Source of the DNA: Pseudovirgaria hyperparasitica
Taxonomy: Eukaryota > Ascomycota > Dothideomycetes > Acrospermales > Acrospermaceae
Reading direction: 5' to 3'
Length of the DNA: 64,000 bases
Assembly: GCF_010093815.1 (NCBI RefSeq)
Contig: NW_022985552.1
Location: forward strand, 806,001-870,000
Both the position numbers and the translations under genes were made by a program. Below, piece after piece: positions 1-11,341 of this stretch (within the stretch, counting starts at the first letter, position 1; each line of letters begins with the position of its first letter). Below the pieces are notes generated by a model. The model saw only the letters and a program-made list of their open reading frames with translations. It had not been told where the DNA came from and ran no database searches.

Positions 1-1023
1 CCATCAACATCCACAACCTCCCAATATTCTGCAGGGGTACTGTCCGGTTCCGCAACTTCTTCGGGTGCCTCGGTCTTCTCATCCTCCTTCTGCCTATTCT
101 TCGCGATGGCTGCCTTTTTCTCAAGGGCCTCCTTGCGCTTCTTCTCGATGGCCTCTCTTCTCTTCTTTTCTGACTCCGTCTCTTCTCTAACAAGCTTGAG
201 AGACCCCTGCTGGTTGCCAGGCTTCACGTCAAAAATGAGACCACTCTTCTTGACCTTCTTGCCTGCATCAAGTGATACTAAGTATTTGTGCTCTCCTCGT
301 TGTCCACTAGAAACCTTGGCTGCTTTGATGAACCTCAGAGGTGCCTGGATCGCGCCAGCTGCAGCCTCTAACGCTGGAAGTAGGCTCTTGTTGGGGTGGT
401 CTACGGCCAATCCGCCAGCTTTTGCCTTCGCGGCCGCATCTTCCGGGCTGATCGAGGTACATTTTTCATAACCCTGTACGCGTTGAACGAACAAGGAGCG
501 CCCTGCCTCGGGAGTATAGCTTGCTGCCTTGGTGGATTCCCCGAAAGTGCTGTAAAAGTCGAAGAGGTCTTGGTTGCGAACATCGACTTCGTGTGGGTAG
601 GGATTGGGCTCGTGTGACTCGCGCAGCTTGTTGATCGTCCGACTTCTGATTTCGAAATATTGCTATCAGACAGTAAATATCAATTTGAAAATGTGATCGG
701 AATGCATCACATTCGGGTTCAGGTCTGCCTCATTGACGGCGCCAGCAGCTTTCTTAGCAGCAGGCTTTGGTGGGGCAGTAGCAGCCTTCTCAGCCTTCTT
801 CTTTTCGTTCTCCCGCTGCTTCTGTCTCTTCTTCACTGTAGATCTGAAGTTAGACAAAGCCTACTGGAATTTCGGTAGACTTCTCACATTCACTCTTGGA
901 GACACGCTCCCCTGTAACCTCGTCGAGCAGTAGCTTGGGAGCACCTTCAGCAGCAGACTCGCCAGTATTTCCTGTGACACTGCTAACCACAGCCTCCACT
1001 GCGTTCTTGACAGATTCGGCCAT
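1..1023 (-). CDS. Lysyl-tRNA synthetase N-terminal region fused to unrecognised sequence (3' end off window)
   Basis: Three exons: 1023-888, 835-711 and 662-1, separated by introns with GTGAGA...CTACAG and GTGATG...TGATAG borders; phases agree. The first about 110 residues are typical of eukaryotic cytosolic lysyl-tRNA synthetase: KLLLDEVTGERVSKSELKKR, a Lys/Ala-rich helix that in the family binds tRNA, then QYFEIRSRTINKLRESHEPN and PYPH. Right after PYPH (about base 590) the family sequence normally continues into the OB-fold anticodon-binding domain. Here it does not. The frame stays open to the window edge with about 195 residues I do not recognise, ending in a Lys/Glu-rich helical stretch (EKKRREAIEKKRKEALEKK) and an acidic tail. 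No class II catalytic motif is visible. It may be a chimeric gene, a rearranged copy or an assembly join; the catalytic part is not within the window. Confidence 0.7.
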
Positions 1024-1629
1024 GATTGTTAGTCGATTAAGGAGTCAGGAATTCTGATCTCGAGAGGTATTTGACTTGCGACAACTGACTAACTCATACT
1101 ACCTTCGAGTCATCACAATAGCACCCGCACAAAATTGTTCGGCACCCGGAGAAACCTAGCTGCCGTGCCCCTCCTAAGGCCCCTCACCAGGAGATGACGG
1201 CTAGCCTCATATATACTGCGGCTGGGATGCAGATTACGTAGTTGCGTGCGGGTAATTAGTGGAGTCTGCCCGCCACAGAGCGTCAATCGTGTTCTAGTTG
1301 GCTGCCTGAGGCTCCTCACCCGGAAAGGGATGGTTATTTATATGAAGTTGAACCACGCATGGATATATATACGTGGAGCTCTTATCACTTACGTCTCATA
1401 AATTGGAACATTATCCATCTCAACTCTCCCGGCATATATTCACTCCTATGTACCATACGTATTGACGCTATCGTATTCTGTCCATGATCCATCACATATT
1501 CGTCACATGTTTGTCAGACAGCCTACCTCCACACATATCCATCGGTGTCACACTCCTCCCTGACTGACCACTCATGTCGATACAATGAGCGATTTCGATA
1601 ATTAGGATGCGACGAACAACCACGGCGCC
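1024..1629. other. Intergenic region, shared upstream of two divergent genes
   Basis: This gap separates the start codon of the lysyl-tRNA synthetase-like gene from that of the 2EXR gene, so it should hold both promoters. It has AT-rich stretches (for example tatatatac near 1364) but no clear conserved element or further gene. Confidence 0.6.
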
Positions 1630-2724
1630 ATGATGGAGATTCACCACGGCACAGCACGAGACCTTGACGCCCAATGCGACCACGAATACGTCCACACCCT
1701 GTTCAGAGGCCCCAGAGCACCGCCGTCTCAGACTTCCCTTCATACATCTAATCCCAGCGACGACCCTCCAAGTTACGTGGGTGACTTGAAGGAACACCGC
1801 GATTTCCTAATTGACTTTGATGCTCCTGGCCCTGCTTCTGCTCCGCCGCATTCGCCCACGACCACGGGCAGCACCTCCCTGTCAGCATCATGGGATGAGT
1901 ATGCGGCCTTTTCACTCTTTCAACTACCACGAGAACTTCGAGATTTTATCTACGGGCACGCTCTAACCCCATCGAACCATCGTGTTCTGGTTGAGATCGA
2001 CCGCGACCTGTCACCCCAACCCGGCTACAACCGAAGTCCCCACAAGAGGTGGGATCCAAAGATTTGCTACGAACGTCGACCTCGAGAGTATCTCAGTCCG
2101 GCATTGCTACGCACATGCAAGAACGTCTACAGAGAGGCGCTTCCGATACTATACTCTAGCGCCATCTTTTACCCAGTTAACAACCAAGCGCTGTTACCCC
2201 TATTCCTCGAGCGACAAGGAGCACTCGCTCGGCGTTCCATACGATATATGCGTATCGCCACAACTTTCTCGCTGCCCTTGTCTCAAAATCGCTTCCACTG
2301 GGCCGTCACCTGTGCGCAGGTTGGCAGTCTAGCTTCTACACTGAAAAAAGTCGAAGTCTTGTATACAAGCAAGCCCTCAGAACGACCGTGTCTGCTTGGC
2401 TCCGGATCAGATACCGAGGCGCTGATGAAGCCTATTATCAAGCCATTGTGTAAGATACAGTGTCCGAAGGTCATCGTATTCTCACCAGTCGACATTTCGG
2501 AGGCCCAATCTGCTATCGAGGAACGATTTGAAGGCTTGATGAGGACTGGTCACGAACTGGTAGCTCGAGATAAGAAGGGAGCAATAGAGCGTGGCGATGC
2601 TAATGAGATGGAGAAGCTCTGCAAGGAGTGGGACATAGCCAGTGATGTCAGTTCTTTGGATGGATCAGACTGGGAGGACGTCAAGAAGGACTTTGACAAG
2701 ACTCACAACACAGAGTCCGACTAG
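1630..2724 (+). CDS. 2EXR-domain fungal protein, function unknown
   Basis: Single-exon gene of 364 residues. After a Pro/Ser-rich N-terminus comes FSLFQLPRELRDFIYGHAL (about residues 94-112), the signature of the fungal 2EXR/DUF7730-type domain, an F-box-like motif in which a Leu-Pro-x-Glu-hydrophobic-Arg helix is followed by a second region (YLSPALLRTCKNVYREALP, about 154-172) and SSAIFYPVN. These families are greatly expanded in Pezizomycotina and mostly uncharacterised; an adaptor role is sometimes inferred from the F-box resemblance but is not shown here. The C-terminus is acidic (DGSDWEDVKKDFDKTHNTES). Two consecutive Met codons open the frame; I use the first. Confidence 0.8.
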   Translation: MMEIHHGTARDLDAQCDHEYVHTLFRGPRAPPSQTSLHTSNPSDDPPSYVGDLKEHRDFLIDFDAPGPASAPPHSPTTTGSTSLSASWDEYAAFSLFQLPRELRDFIYGHALTPSNHRVLVEIDRDLSPQPGYNRSPHKRWDPKICYERRPREYLSPALLRTCKNVYREALPILYSSAIFYPVNNQALLPLFLERQGALARRSIRYMRIATTFSLPLSQNRFHWAVTCAQVGSLASTLKKVEVLYTSKPSERPCLLGSGSDTEALMKPIIKPLCKIQCPKVIVFSPVDISEAQSAIEERFEGLMRTGHELVARDKKGAIERGDANEMEKLCKEWDIASDVSSLDGSDWEDVKKDFDKTHNTESD

Positions 2725-3262
2725 TGTCGTGCCTTTTTTGAACCAATCAGTTATCGCTTTCCGAAGTCTCCGAAGAAAAGAAGACAGATGTCGATTTATT
2801 TTATTTCCATATTATGCGACAAAGTTTCCGTTCCCGAAGTTTCCATCGTGAATCTGGACGTCAATCCTGAATCCCTCCGCGGTCGGTTTGCTGGACCTAA
2901 TTGGCAGCTGAGCTCGCCGGAGCTTCTTGATATGTAACTAGACTGGCGCTAAATCATGATACCGGATGCGGAAATTTTTTTCTGACTTCGGCCGGGTAGC
3001 TGATTTAATTCGTTGGCGCCAAAAAGTTCATCAGATCCACAGGAAACACTGACTCAACGTGGCAGTTCTGACGATGACATGCAGCTATATAAGATACAGA
3101 TTTCTGGTCGACTGATGATGTCCCCTCTAAATCCCATATCTCAAGGACAAACTCAACGGAGTCAAACAGACCACGCCATCAGTCCCAGATATCACAATCT
3201 AATACACCAAGCCTCACTCTCACCACTACCCTCAATCGACTCACTAGATTCCAACCTCCACT
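2725..3262. other. Intergenic region with TATA-like element
   Basis: Separates two same-strand genes. A TATA-like ctatataag lies at 3085-3093, about 170 bases before the downstream start codon, with a pyrimidine/CA-rich leader after it. No other gene seen. Confidence 0.5.
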
Positions 3263-4099
3263 ATGCCCCCAACCATTCACTGCATCCGTCACGCCCAAGG
3301 CTACCACAACCTCTCCACCGATAACTACATCCTCCCGGACCCCGACCTCACCCCCCATGGCATGTCCCAATGCACAGCACTCTCAAACTCCTTCCCACAC
3401 ATGCCTCAGATTGACCTCATCGTTGCCTCCCCCATCCGCCGCACCCTGTACACCGCGCTACACACCTTCGCCCCCATCATCGCCTCACGCGGCACCCCAA
3501 TCATCGCGCTGCCCGAGCTCCAAGAAACCTCCGACCTGCCTTGCGACACCGGCTCCGCGCCCGCGGCCCTGGCAGCCGAATTCGCAGCCCACCCCAGCGT
3601 CGATCTCAGCCTCGTCCGCGACGGCTGGAATCTCAAGCACGGCGGTGCGATGGCGAGTCCCGACGCTGGAAGCATCATTTTGCGCGCACGGCGCGCAAAG
3701 GCCTGGCTTAGACAGCGACCTGAGGCGCATATCGCCGTTGTCACACACGGTGGGTATCTACACTACTTCACGGACGATTGGGCGGGCATTGATGACTTTA
3801 CGGCCGGCACAGCGTGGCGGAACTGTGACTTTCGGACTTATGTGTTTGTGCGACCTGAGGGGGTGGAGCAGAGGATTGAGGAGACGGCGGAGAGTAGGGC
3901 GCGGAGAGGAGATGCTGGGAAGGAAGTGCTTGGAGTGGAGGAGAATAGGGTGCGGAGGAGTGAGGTTGTTGTGCAGTGGATCAGGTTGGGACATATTACC
4001 GCACCAGGGGATGGGGTTGGGAAGGTTGAGAGGGAGATTCTGGAGGATGTTTTGAGGCCTGGGGCGGAGCTGGAAAAGATGCCTACTGCGTCATTGTGA
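3263..4099 (+). CDS. Histidine phosphatase superfamily protein (phosphoglycerate mutase-like)
   Basis: Single exon, 278 residues. The branch-1 histidine phosphatase core is complete: IRHAQGYHN at residues 8-16 with the nucleophile His10 and Arg9, ASPIRRTLYTA at 55-65 supplying the second phosphate-binding Arg, LPELQE at 83-88 with the likely acid Glu88, and VVTHGGYLHYF at 159-169 with the second catalytic His162. Such proteins transfer or hydrolyse phosphate through a phosphohistidine; substrates cannot be told from the core. The C-terminal 80 residues are charged and less conserved. No signal peptide, so likely cytosolic. It converges with the epimerase gene downstream. Confidence 0.88.
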   Translation: MPPTIHCIRHAQGYHNLSTDNYILPDPDLTPHGMSQCTALSNSFPHMPQIDLIVASPIRRTLYTALHTFAPIIASRGTPIIALPELQETSDLPCDTGSAPAALAAEFAAHPSVDLSLVRDGWNLKHGGAMASPDAGSIILRARRAKAWLRQRPEAHIAVVTHGGYLHYFTDDWAGIDDFTAGTAWRNCDFRTYVFVRPEGVEQRIEETAESRARRGDAGKEVLGVEENRVRRSEVVVQWIRLGHITAPGDGVGKVEREILEDVLRPGAELEKMPTASL

Positions 4100-4566
4100 G
4101 TGGGATGATCGTAGACAGAGGACTGATGGCGCAACATTCCGTTTGCGAGATGCAACTCGAGTGGAGGCAGATTATCGTAGGTAATTCATAGAAGTTGTCG
4201 TTCTCGGATAGATATCATAGGAAAGATCTTAGCTCAGAGAGTTACTTGTAGAACACATGACTTCATACGGGTTACAGTAGAATGAACACGCCAATCGCCA
4301 GCGAATCCTGAGAACAGTATTGCAATCACCTGAGCAAGCAAAATTGTTATTGCTATTCCATACCTGTGGATCGTTTCTATTGTGCTAACCACACCACTGC
4401 CTGAAAAAGGGTTGATGTCTCACACATGCCTATGTGTGCTGGCCCAAACGTCTAGACCTCCCTTGATATCTGAACCATGGTGTCCTACATCTCATCCAAA
4501 GGATCCGTTCCTGAGTCCTTGGCAGCCCATGTTCGATACTCCATCCCTCTGTCAGATTCCAGTTCA
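4100..4566. other. Convergent intergenic region
   Basis: Lies between the stop codons of two convergent genes and should contain both 3' ends. No open frame with coding character and no repeat seen. Confidence 0.5.
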
Positions 4567-5671
4567 CTACAGTAGGCTCTTGATGACCTGCCCGGCCTCC
4601 CATCCCTCACCGCCTTCCAATTTCACCCAACTATTCACATGTCCAACTTCCACGCAGATCATGTTCTTCCAGCCATCAGCTGGTGCGAAGTCTTTCATTC
4701 CGGCAGCCTTCTCTTTGCTTGGATTCCAAATCACCGTGTCCGGGAAGTTGTCCCGTACCACGTCGAAGCGGGGCTTATTGTCTATGAGCACGGAAGTTGT
4801 ATCTTGCGGGATCGACGCGTATACGCGGTCAACTTCGCCGGAGATACTGAGAGAGGCATTGGACTCAGTGTGAGTGGTTGCGTTGAGGACTTTGTCGGTG
4901 TAAGAGACGTCCATGAGGCCGGTTATGCTTGTTTTGGAGATGTCCTATATCCGTCAGCGACTGCGATACCGCAACTGTAGAGCAAGCGGAAGCCTACCGC
5001 AATTCTCAGGTAGGTGTGCAGCAACACCTGAAACTCAAAGGTCCCACTACCTTCATTCCGAACGTTCAGACTGGTGTGCAGCCCAATTTTTGTCAGCGTG
5101 ACGCTGTACACAAGCCCGAATTCGTGTGGCCAGGCTTTCTTGAACTCATCGCTGAGGTTCGCGTTCGAGAGACCAAAGTCAAGCTTCACGCCACCATCAC
5201 CCGCGGCTGTGGCGCCCGGAGGAGACTCGGACGTTGATTTACCCAGGTATTCCCAACGCGAGTTGCGTGCAAATCCGTGCTGTGGAAGAGAGGATGTTGC
5301 GTGGTCGGAGGGCGGGGGACCAAAGACCTGAAAATTATCAGATATGTGCCCTGTCTCTGAGTTTTCACTCTTTGCTAAGCAACGGTCATGAGGCCTGAAG
5401 AGCGACGTACAGGAAACACGACTGGAATACCCCCGCGCACTGGCTTACTCCCGTCCAAGCTTGCCTTCTCGCTCAACCACATGTTATCAGACCCGTCCGC
5501 ATTCTTCCAGCTTGTGACAGTGGCACCATATAACAGTACAGAAACGCTTTCGCCTGAGGGCAGCTTCGCGGTGACGGTAGAGTTGTCTTGGGCGATATCG
5601 ACAATGGGCTGCGGGGCAGAAGAGGGCTTAGGAGCATCGATTGGGCCGGGTTTCTTGGGGCGGTCAACCAT
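4567..5671 (-). CDS. Glucose-6-phosphate 1-epimerase (aldose 1-epimerase-like)
   Basis: Three exons, 5671-5411, 5327-4998 and 4944-4567, all phase 0 (GTACGT...TTTCAG and GTAGGC...ATATAG), giving 322 residues, the usual size for the family. The enzyme interconverts the alpha and beta anomers of glucose 6-phosphate in the cytosol. Family landmarks: LYGATVTSWK and GGIPVVFPVFGPP near the N-terminus, QHGFARNSRWE with the active-site His/Arg region, HTYLRIADISKTSITGL spanning the second intron, VIWNP, and GWKNMICVEVGHV near the C-terminus. The start is the first Met after an upstream stop. It diverges from nothing close; Rif1 ends about 560 bases upstream on the same strand. Confidence 0.9.
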
Positions 5672-6227
5672 GACTGATGATACGGAGGTGAATATGGGTG
5701 GAATGTATGATCGTAGAAGGCACTTGAGAGGGCGGATGAAGTTAGAGAAAAGTGGAAGTTGAGAGAGGTTGAAAGGCCAAGATTATGTACTGTAGTGGCA
5801 CAGGATAGACATATAAAATAGCGGGGCAGCGTTTCTGACCTCACCGTAACACTTTCTGACGCCAGCGAGATTCTGGGTTAGCTGCGGCATGTGTTTTACG
5901 AATTCTGTAGTGGTACGATTTAATTGTCTTGTATGGGCGGCCTATAGTGCTCTAGGAATGCAAAGAAGTGGCAGACTGCGGCGACGAGGAGCTCTATAGG
6001 CTCCGCCGTCTTTGAACTGATCACATTCATCTGAAACGGCGGCTAACGACATCCACGACTTCGCTTCCAATACTTCATAAGGCGAATTGGGCCATCATCG
6101 GGATGTCTTGTACAGGCTGTCCATGCTATACAAACTGCCACTTCACCAAACACCTGTTGCTACGCCGCCTAAACCCATGGTTTCAAACACCCAACGAGCG
6201 CCACTCGTAACAAACAATACAGGAAAA
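5672..6227. other. Intergenic region
   Basis: Between the Rif1 stop and the epimerase start, both on the minus strand. It should carry the epimerase promoter. No gene, repeat or strong motif seen. Confidence 0.5.
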
Positions 6228-9200
6228 CTATTCCAAGTCCTGCTCGCCCCGCTCACTCGCCCGAAACCCTTCTCTTCGAATGGCAGCCATTAAGCTGTCC
6301 GCCTCGTGATATTCTTCCATTGATCCAAATGCGTAACTCTTGAGATCGGTAAGCATGCTTTTCAGTCGATCTATAATGCTCTTCGGCCGCAAGATCGGGC
6401 GCTGCCTCTGTGAGCTTGAGGCAGCTGAGTTCGCTTCCACCTCTACATGACCTAGTGCCTGATCTGAGCTACGCTTACGCGTCTTCTCGTGTTGCGGCGT
6501 GACCTGGACGTGACTCAACCGTCTTGACTCTGATGCCGTTGACTCTACTACTGATGGCGGCTGTGATGGGACCTCGCTGGACCCGTCAGACGTCAGATCA
6601 AGGGCAGCTTCAAGTTGCGACGAGGTGAGTTCGGTCATCTGTTTGCGTGGACGTCCAGGGCCGCGTCTGCGTTGCGTTTGCGATGATTGGGAGTCGTTCG
6701 CAAGTCCTGTGCCCTGCCCTCTCTTAGGTCTTTTCGACGCGGCAGTATTGATGACACCTTCTCCACTTTTGCGCTTGCGAGATGCTCTCGTACTGGACGC
6801 AGATGCATCTTCTACCTGCGAAGAGCTAGGCGCTGCGAAACTGTCCTCAATCTGGCTCAAGCGCTCCTCGTCCGTTTCTGTCTCAGCCTCTGCTTTGAAG
6901 GCCAAAGGTACAGATGACTCGTTCTCACGCCTGATGGTCACCTCCTCAGCGACAACAGCTGTATCAAGCTCGGGCGATGCGTCGACAAATTCCGCTTCAT
7001 CAATATCGTTGTGTTCGAGACATTCGGTTGGGGCATCTACGAACACATCGCTAAAAGTCGTGGGAACGGGCGGTTGAGGACTTTGGCGTTCCTTGCGCGA
7101 CGTTATCTCGTTATTAATTTGTGCATTAAGAAGGATGTCCGCATCTGAGCTAGTAACATCGGGCATTGTATCATCAAGTCCTTGATCGAACTCTCCGTCA
7201 GGAAGGTCAGCTTCTTCGTCTTCAAATGGAGCGAGACCATGGGCTTCAAGGGTGGAGTCGTTCTCCCCGATGTCAATCATGTCTTCACGTTCTTTGTGGT
7301 TGTGGGATCGATGCATAAAACGGTCCTGGGCGAAATCGCTTGAAGAATGAAGAACCAATTTACTGATTCTCGGTACAGGTGACTTCGGTGGCGATGAAGG
7401 AAGCTCCGTGGCCATCCTCCTTTGGCGTCCGGAACTCGTAGAACGAGACCTTTGTCCGGGCACAGGTGTTGGCGAAGATCCTACAAACACTTGGGCTTCA
7501 AGCTTCGCGGTAGGAGTTTCCTTTCGCGCTGGAGGGGTATTGACGACTCTTTTAGGCCGATTCCTGGGAAGTATATTCAATCGAGAGTTATCAGGGCTCG
7601 CCTCACTTAGTGGTATCGATATTGCTGTACTGATGTCGGGAAACATCATAGCTGCTTCTTGCCTTTGCTTTGCCAGCACCTCTTTCTGATTTTCCGTCAA
7701 GAGTTGAGAGCTAGCATCGTTTCCGCCTAAAGGCGACGAATCAATTGCTGCAAATTGTAGCTGCGAGTCCTCGTGACGAAGGCGACCTTTTGATGCCTTC
7801 CGGACAGGGGTGCGACTGTGAGTTCGCATGGGGGATACTTTTGGAGAATGTCTTGAGAACGCTGGTGATCTAGTCACAGCTAGATTCCTATTCTTCTTGT
7901 TAGGGCTTACTGGCGAGCTCATCAGAGAGTCGTCTTGGGAGTCTAGGAAAGATAGGGGGACTATGTCCTCGTCGGCGCTGATGTCTGGAAAAGATGGAAC
8001 TTCGATGTCAAGAACTCGTCGCAGCCTTTCAATGACGGGCACTAATGGGCTTGGATAAGCAAGTGTGTCCTGTTTTCCAAACGTGTCGTTCCAAAATTCC
8101 ACAGTAGCATTGACGATCTCGCGTCGACTACTAGAGAACCCAGCTATTAATAGAATGTCCAGAGCAGCGAGTGTTGCTGTGTTTTTCTGTGGCAACGCCC
8201 TGAATGTTAAAATTACAGTTCGCCACAGAGCAATGACCTATATGCAATTAGCTCATGATCCTGATACTTTCGCGCCTATATGACCGCTAGTTCTCATCTG
8301 GCTCGATGTAAAAGACGAGACAAGCGTACCTCGTTAACAATATCACGACTGTCAGCACTGCTGTTGACAAGGCGGCGATCCTTATCTTGGATCCAAACAC
8401 TGAGAGAATCCTGATTCTTCCGCAGGAACAGTCCTGCCAGAGACTGAGGACAGGTCTCGATGGCCTTACGAAGTTCATGTATGACCGATTGCACCGTTTT
8501 CTTGTTGATAGAGTCAAGACTGTTGTAGGCCAGAACAAGCGCGAGGTGCACCATAGTGTATACACTATGATACGGATCGAAGTCTGAGTTGCGGTGGAGA
8601 TGACTTGAAGAAGTACCCAGCGCTTCATGGCTCTGTCGTAGAGCACGCTGGCTTTTGGGATGGCGATTATACTTGAGAATCATTGTAGCCATGTGGAGAA
8701 AAGTAACTCTAGTCAGAGAGCTTTTGTTTGGAGCCAAAGCTGACATAGGCTCTGAAACAGCGATTGTAACTCCCGCATCTCCAGAGTCGCGTGCCACAGT
8801 CTCAGAAAATGCTTCGTAGAGATCTTCCCAAGCTGGTTGCAACTGCACGTCATCCTGATCCACACCCGCCGACAGAATTTCGACAATGAAAGCGAAAGAC
8901 TTGCCCGGAACAGAGATACCATCTGGAGGTGAACGCAACGTTGTTGACGTTAGATCCGCGAGGTAATGCCACAGGGCCTGACTGATGGGTCTTCCCTTAG
9001 CCAAAGGCATCATGATACTTGTGCAATCCCGGAGAAGCTGAACTTTAGCTTGTTTCATGTTCCTTGAGTTCAGACAGGTAGCTATCATTCGTTGTATCAC
9101 CGCAAGGCGACTCTGGTCCCCTATGCTGTCAGGCCCAACTCTTAGGATCGACTCGAGAAGGGATAGCAATGGCGAGTGTAGCGAAACCTGGAGCCGGGAC

Positions 9201-11341
9201 CGGTGGGAAGGTGTCGGAGCTGCTTCAAAGTCTGCCTCGCCATTCCGAGACAACAATCGCTCGCTGAAGTACAGAGGACCAAGACTTGTCATTGCAGATG
9301 AGATGAGGAATCCGAATTTTTCCATCCACATGTCGCCATTGCGTCGGTGGTTTGAAAGCGATTCAGGGTAATCATTCCAGAAGCTATGAAACATGTTCGT
9401 GACGTGCGCAATAGCATCTTTCAGCTCCATTGAGACTGTGACCTCTTTAACACCTGCTTCAGCCAGTGCTTGCGTAAACGAGAGCCACATATCCTTGACG
9501 GAAGTCGATTTGTTGATAGTTGGTTCCCATGGACCGCTATTTAAGCAAAGGCGAATGGGTTGGAGGACCAGCGCAATATTCTGTCTGATCCACTTCGAGT
9601 CAAGATGGGGAAGGTCTTCGAGGGTCGCTGATGATGGGGTTTCGAATACTTTGCCTTCGTTCCAGAACTTGATCTGCCCACGCATCAAGAGTCTATGAAG
9701 AACCTGGGTTATCACTGAAGCGTCGAGACCAAATTCACCGTCAGTAGGAAAAGCCATTTCGCTCACAAAGTTTCGCCATGAATGACAGTGGGATTGAGTC
9801 GGTAGGCCTGGCCGCAAGGAGTAATATAGCAAAGTAGCGTACGCCATTGTGGCATGGGTCCGGCCGTTAGAAGTGGTCTTCTCCGTCTTGTCATCTTGAA
9901 ACCAAACGCTGATGACCTTACGAAGGAGATTTGCCATGCTATCAGACACACCGTCTCTCAGGATCACGACGTACACAAAGCGATTCCACGCAAGAACAGC
10001 CTGCTTTCGTACATTATCCTCTGAGTTCTTGAGTACTTTTTCGAACACCCGTAGCCATGACTTTAGATGGCGCCAGGTGTCAAGATGCCCCGGTCTTTCT
10101 TTCATAAGTAATACCACGATAGACCATATTTGAGGGACCTGGAAGGCTTCTTCTTGTTTTGCGGCCATCTGAGTCAGGCGTGCCACGATGTAATTAATAT
10201 AAGACTTCCCGACCTTTGATTCGTGGTCGAGAATAGCCGAAGTTGCGATATGAGTATGCTTCAGAGATGAGAATTCCTTGGCAGCAAGAAGGCCGACATC
10301 AATAGCCCGTGACCGTATTTCTTTGATGCTGCTGACCATTGCGTGAAAGACATTTTCGAGCCAGGGTGTCAGTCTGCTGGCCATAGACTGGGGCGATTGC
10401 AGAATCAATCGTCTGTATACATGGAGACGCACGATGACCATTGAGTTGCCTTTTACTCTATCATGAATCGGATTCAGGATTTCCAGAAGCCTCTCGACTC
10501 TCTTGTCTGTCATGATGTGAGATGGAAACTTTTGGTGTCCTACCAAATTCAAATAGTGATTGGTGAACGCTTTGGGTGCATTTGAATCTGCCAGTATGGC
10601 GATGGCACGCTCAACAACAAACTCTCGAAAGTCATCGTCCATTGCGTTCGCTGCTTGTGGGATGTGGAGCAGAGCAACAGTGAATTTGATGGCCTGTGTT
10701 ACCACAGTCATGTTCATGACACCTTCGGATCCCATGTCTCGCTCAATGTACCCTAGAAGTGTAGGTATTCTTTCGACTAGAGCCTTCACACCCCCAGGGA
10801 CCTCCTCATAGTGTTTCAAGGCGCCCTGGAGTACAACATAGGCATCTCCACGTGCATCTCTGCCCTCTTCAGCTAGCTGATCGATCACAGCTTGCAGCAT
10901 TTTCTCCACGCTTTCGAAGTCGTGAGCACTCTGTGCAGCGGCAGGAGCAATGTTCTTTGTGTTCTCAACCAGCGGACTTGGCTCAGACGCTTTTAGTATA
11001 GATTTGAGCGGGGTTCCTGCTCGAGGTAGAGCTCTCAGATTAGAGGCGTTAGGATGATTGTGGTATGTACTCCATCCAGAGATCTCGACGCGTTTCCGCC
11101 TCTTATTGCTGTTCGAAATATGATCACCGCCAGAGGAAGGAGGAGTGAATTGTAAAGTCTGGGCAGTAACATCCATAGAGCGGGTACCGCTCGATTGTTT
11201 GATGTCAAAGTTGTCCTCGAGAAGTTCGATTGCTTTATCGAGCTCTACATCTATGTCGGGTTGGGGACTGGTGTCTCGTGGTGGAGTCGGTGGTCGTGCT
11301 TGAAGGGAACTAAATCGCGAATTACTGGAAGAAATGGACAT
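6228..11341 (-). CDS. rif1: Telomere/replication-timing regulator Rif1
   Basis: Two exons, 11341-8330 and 8237-6228, joined across a 92-base intron (GTACGC...CATATAG) so that NE runs into VIALWRTVILTFRALPQKNT; total 1673 residues, normal for a fungal Rif1. Rif1 controls telomere length and holds back replication origins by recruiting protein phosphatase 1. The N-terminus has a disordered segment with KRRKRVEISGW (about residues 80-90) and LKSILKAS (112-119), the latter a PP1-docking SILK motif. It is followed by a long alpha-helical HEAT-type region, the Rif1_N domain, to about residue 1090 (FWNDTFGKQDT). The remainder is disordered and Ser/Thr-rich, with RRRGPGRPRKQ near the C-terminus resembling an AT-hook. 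The start is the Met opening SISSSNSRFSSLQARPPTPP; an upstream in-frame start adds only a hydrophobic 14-residue stretch and is less likely. Confidence 0.9.

Noticed and set aside
106-471. Plus-strand 121-codon frame
   Set aside because: Antisense to the third exon of the lysyl-tRNA synthetase-like gene; no domain, residue usage reflects the complement of Lys/Glu-rich coding sequence.
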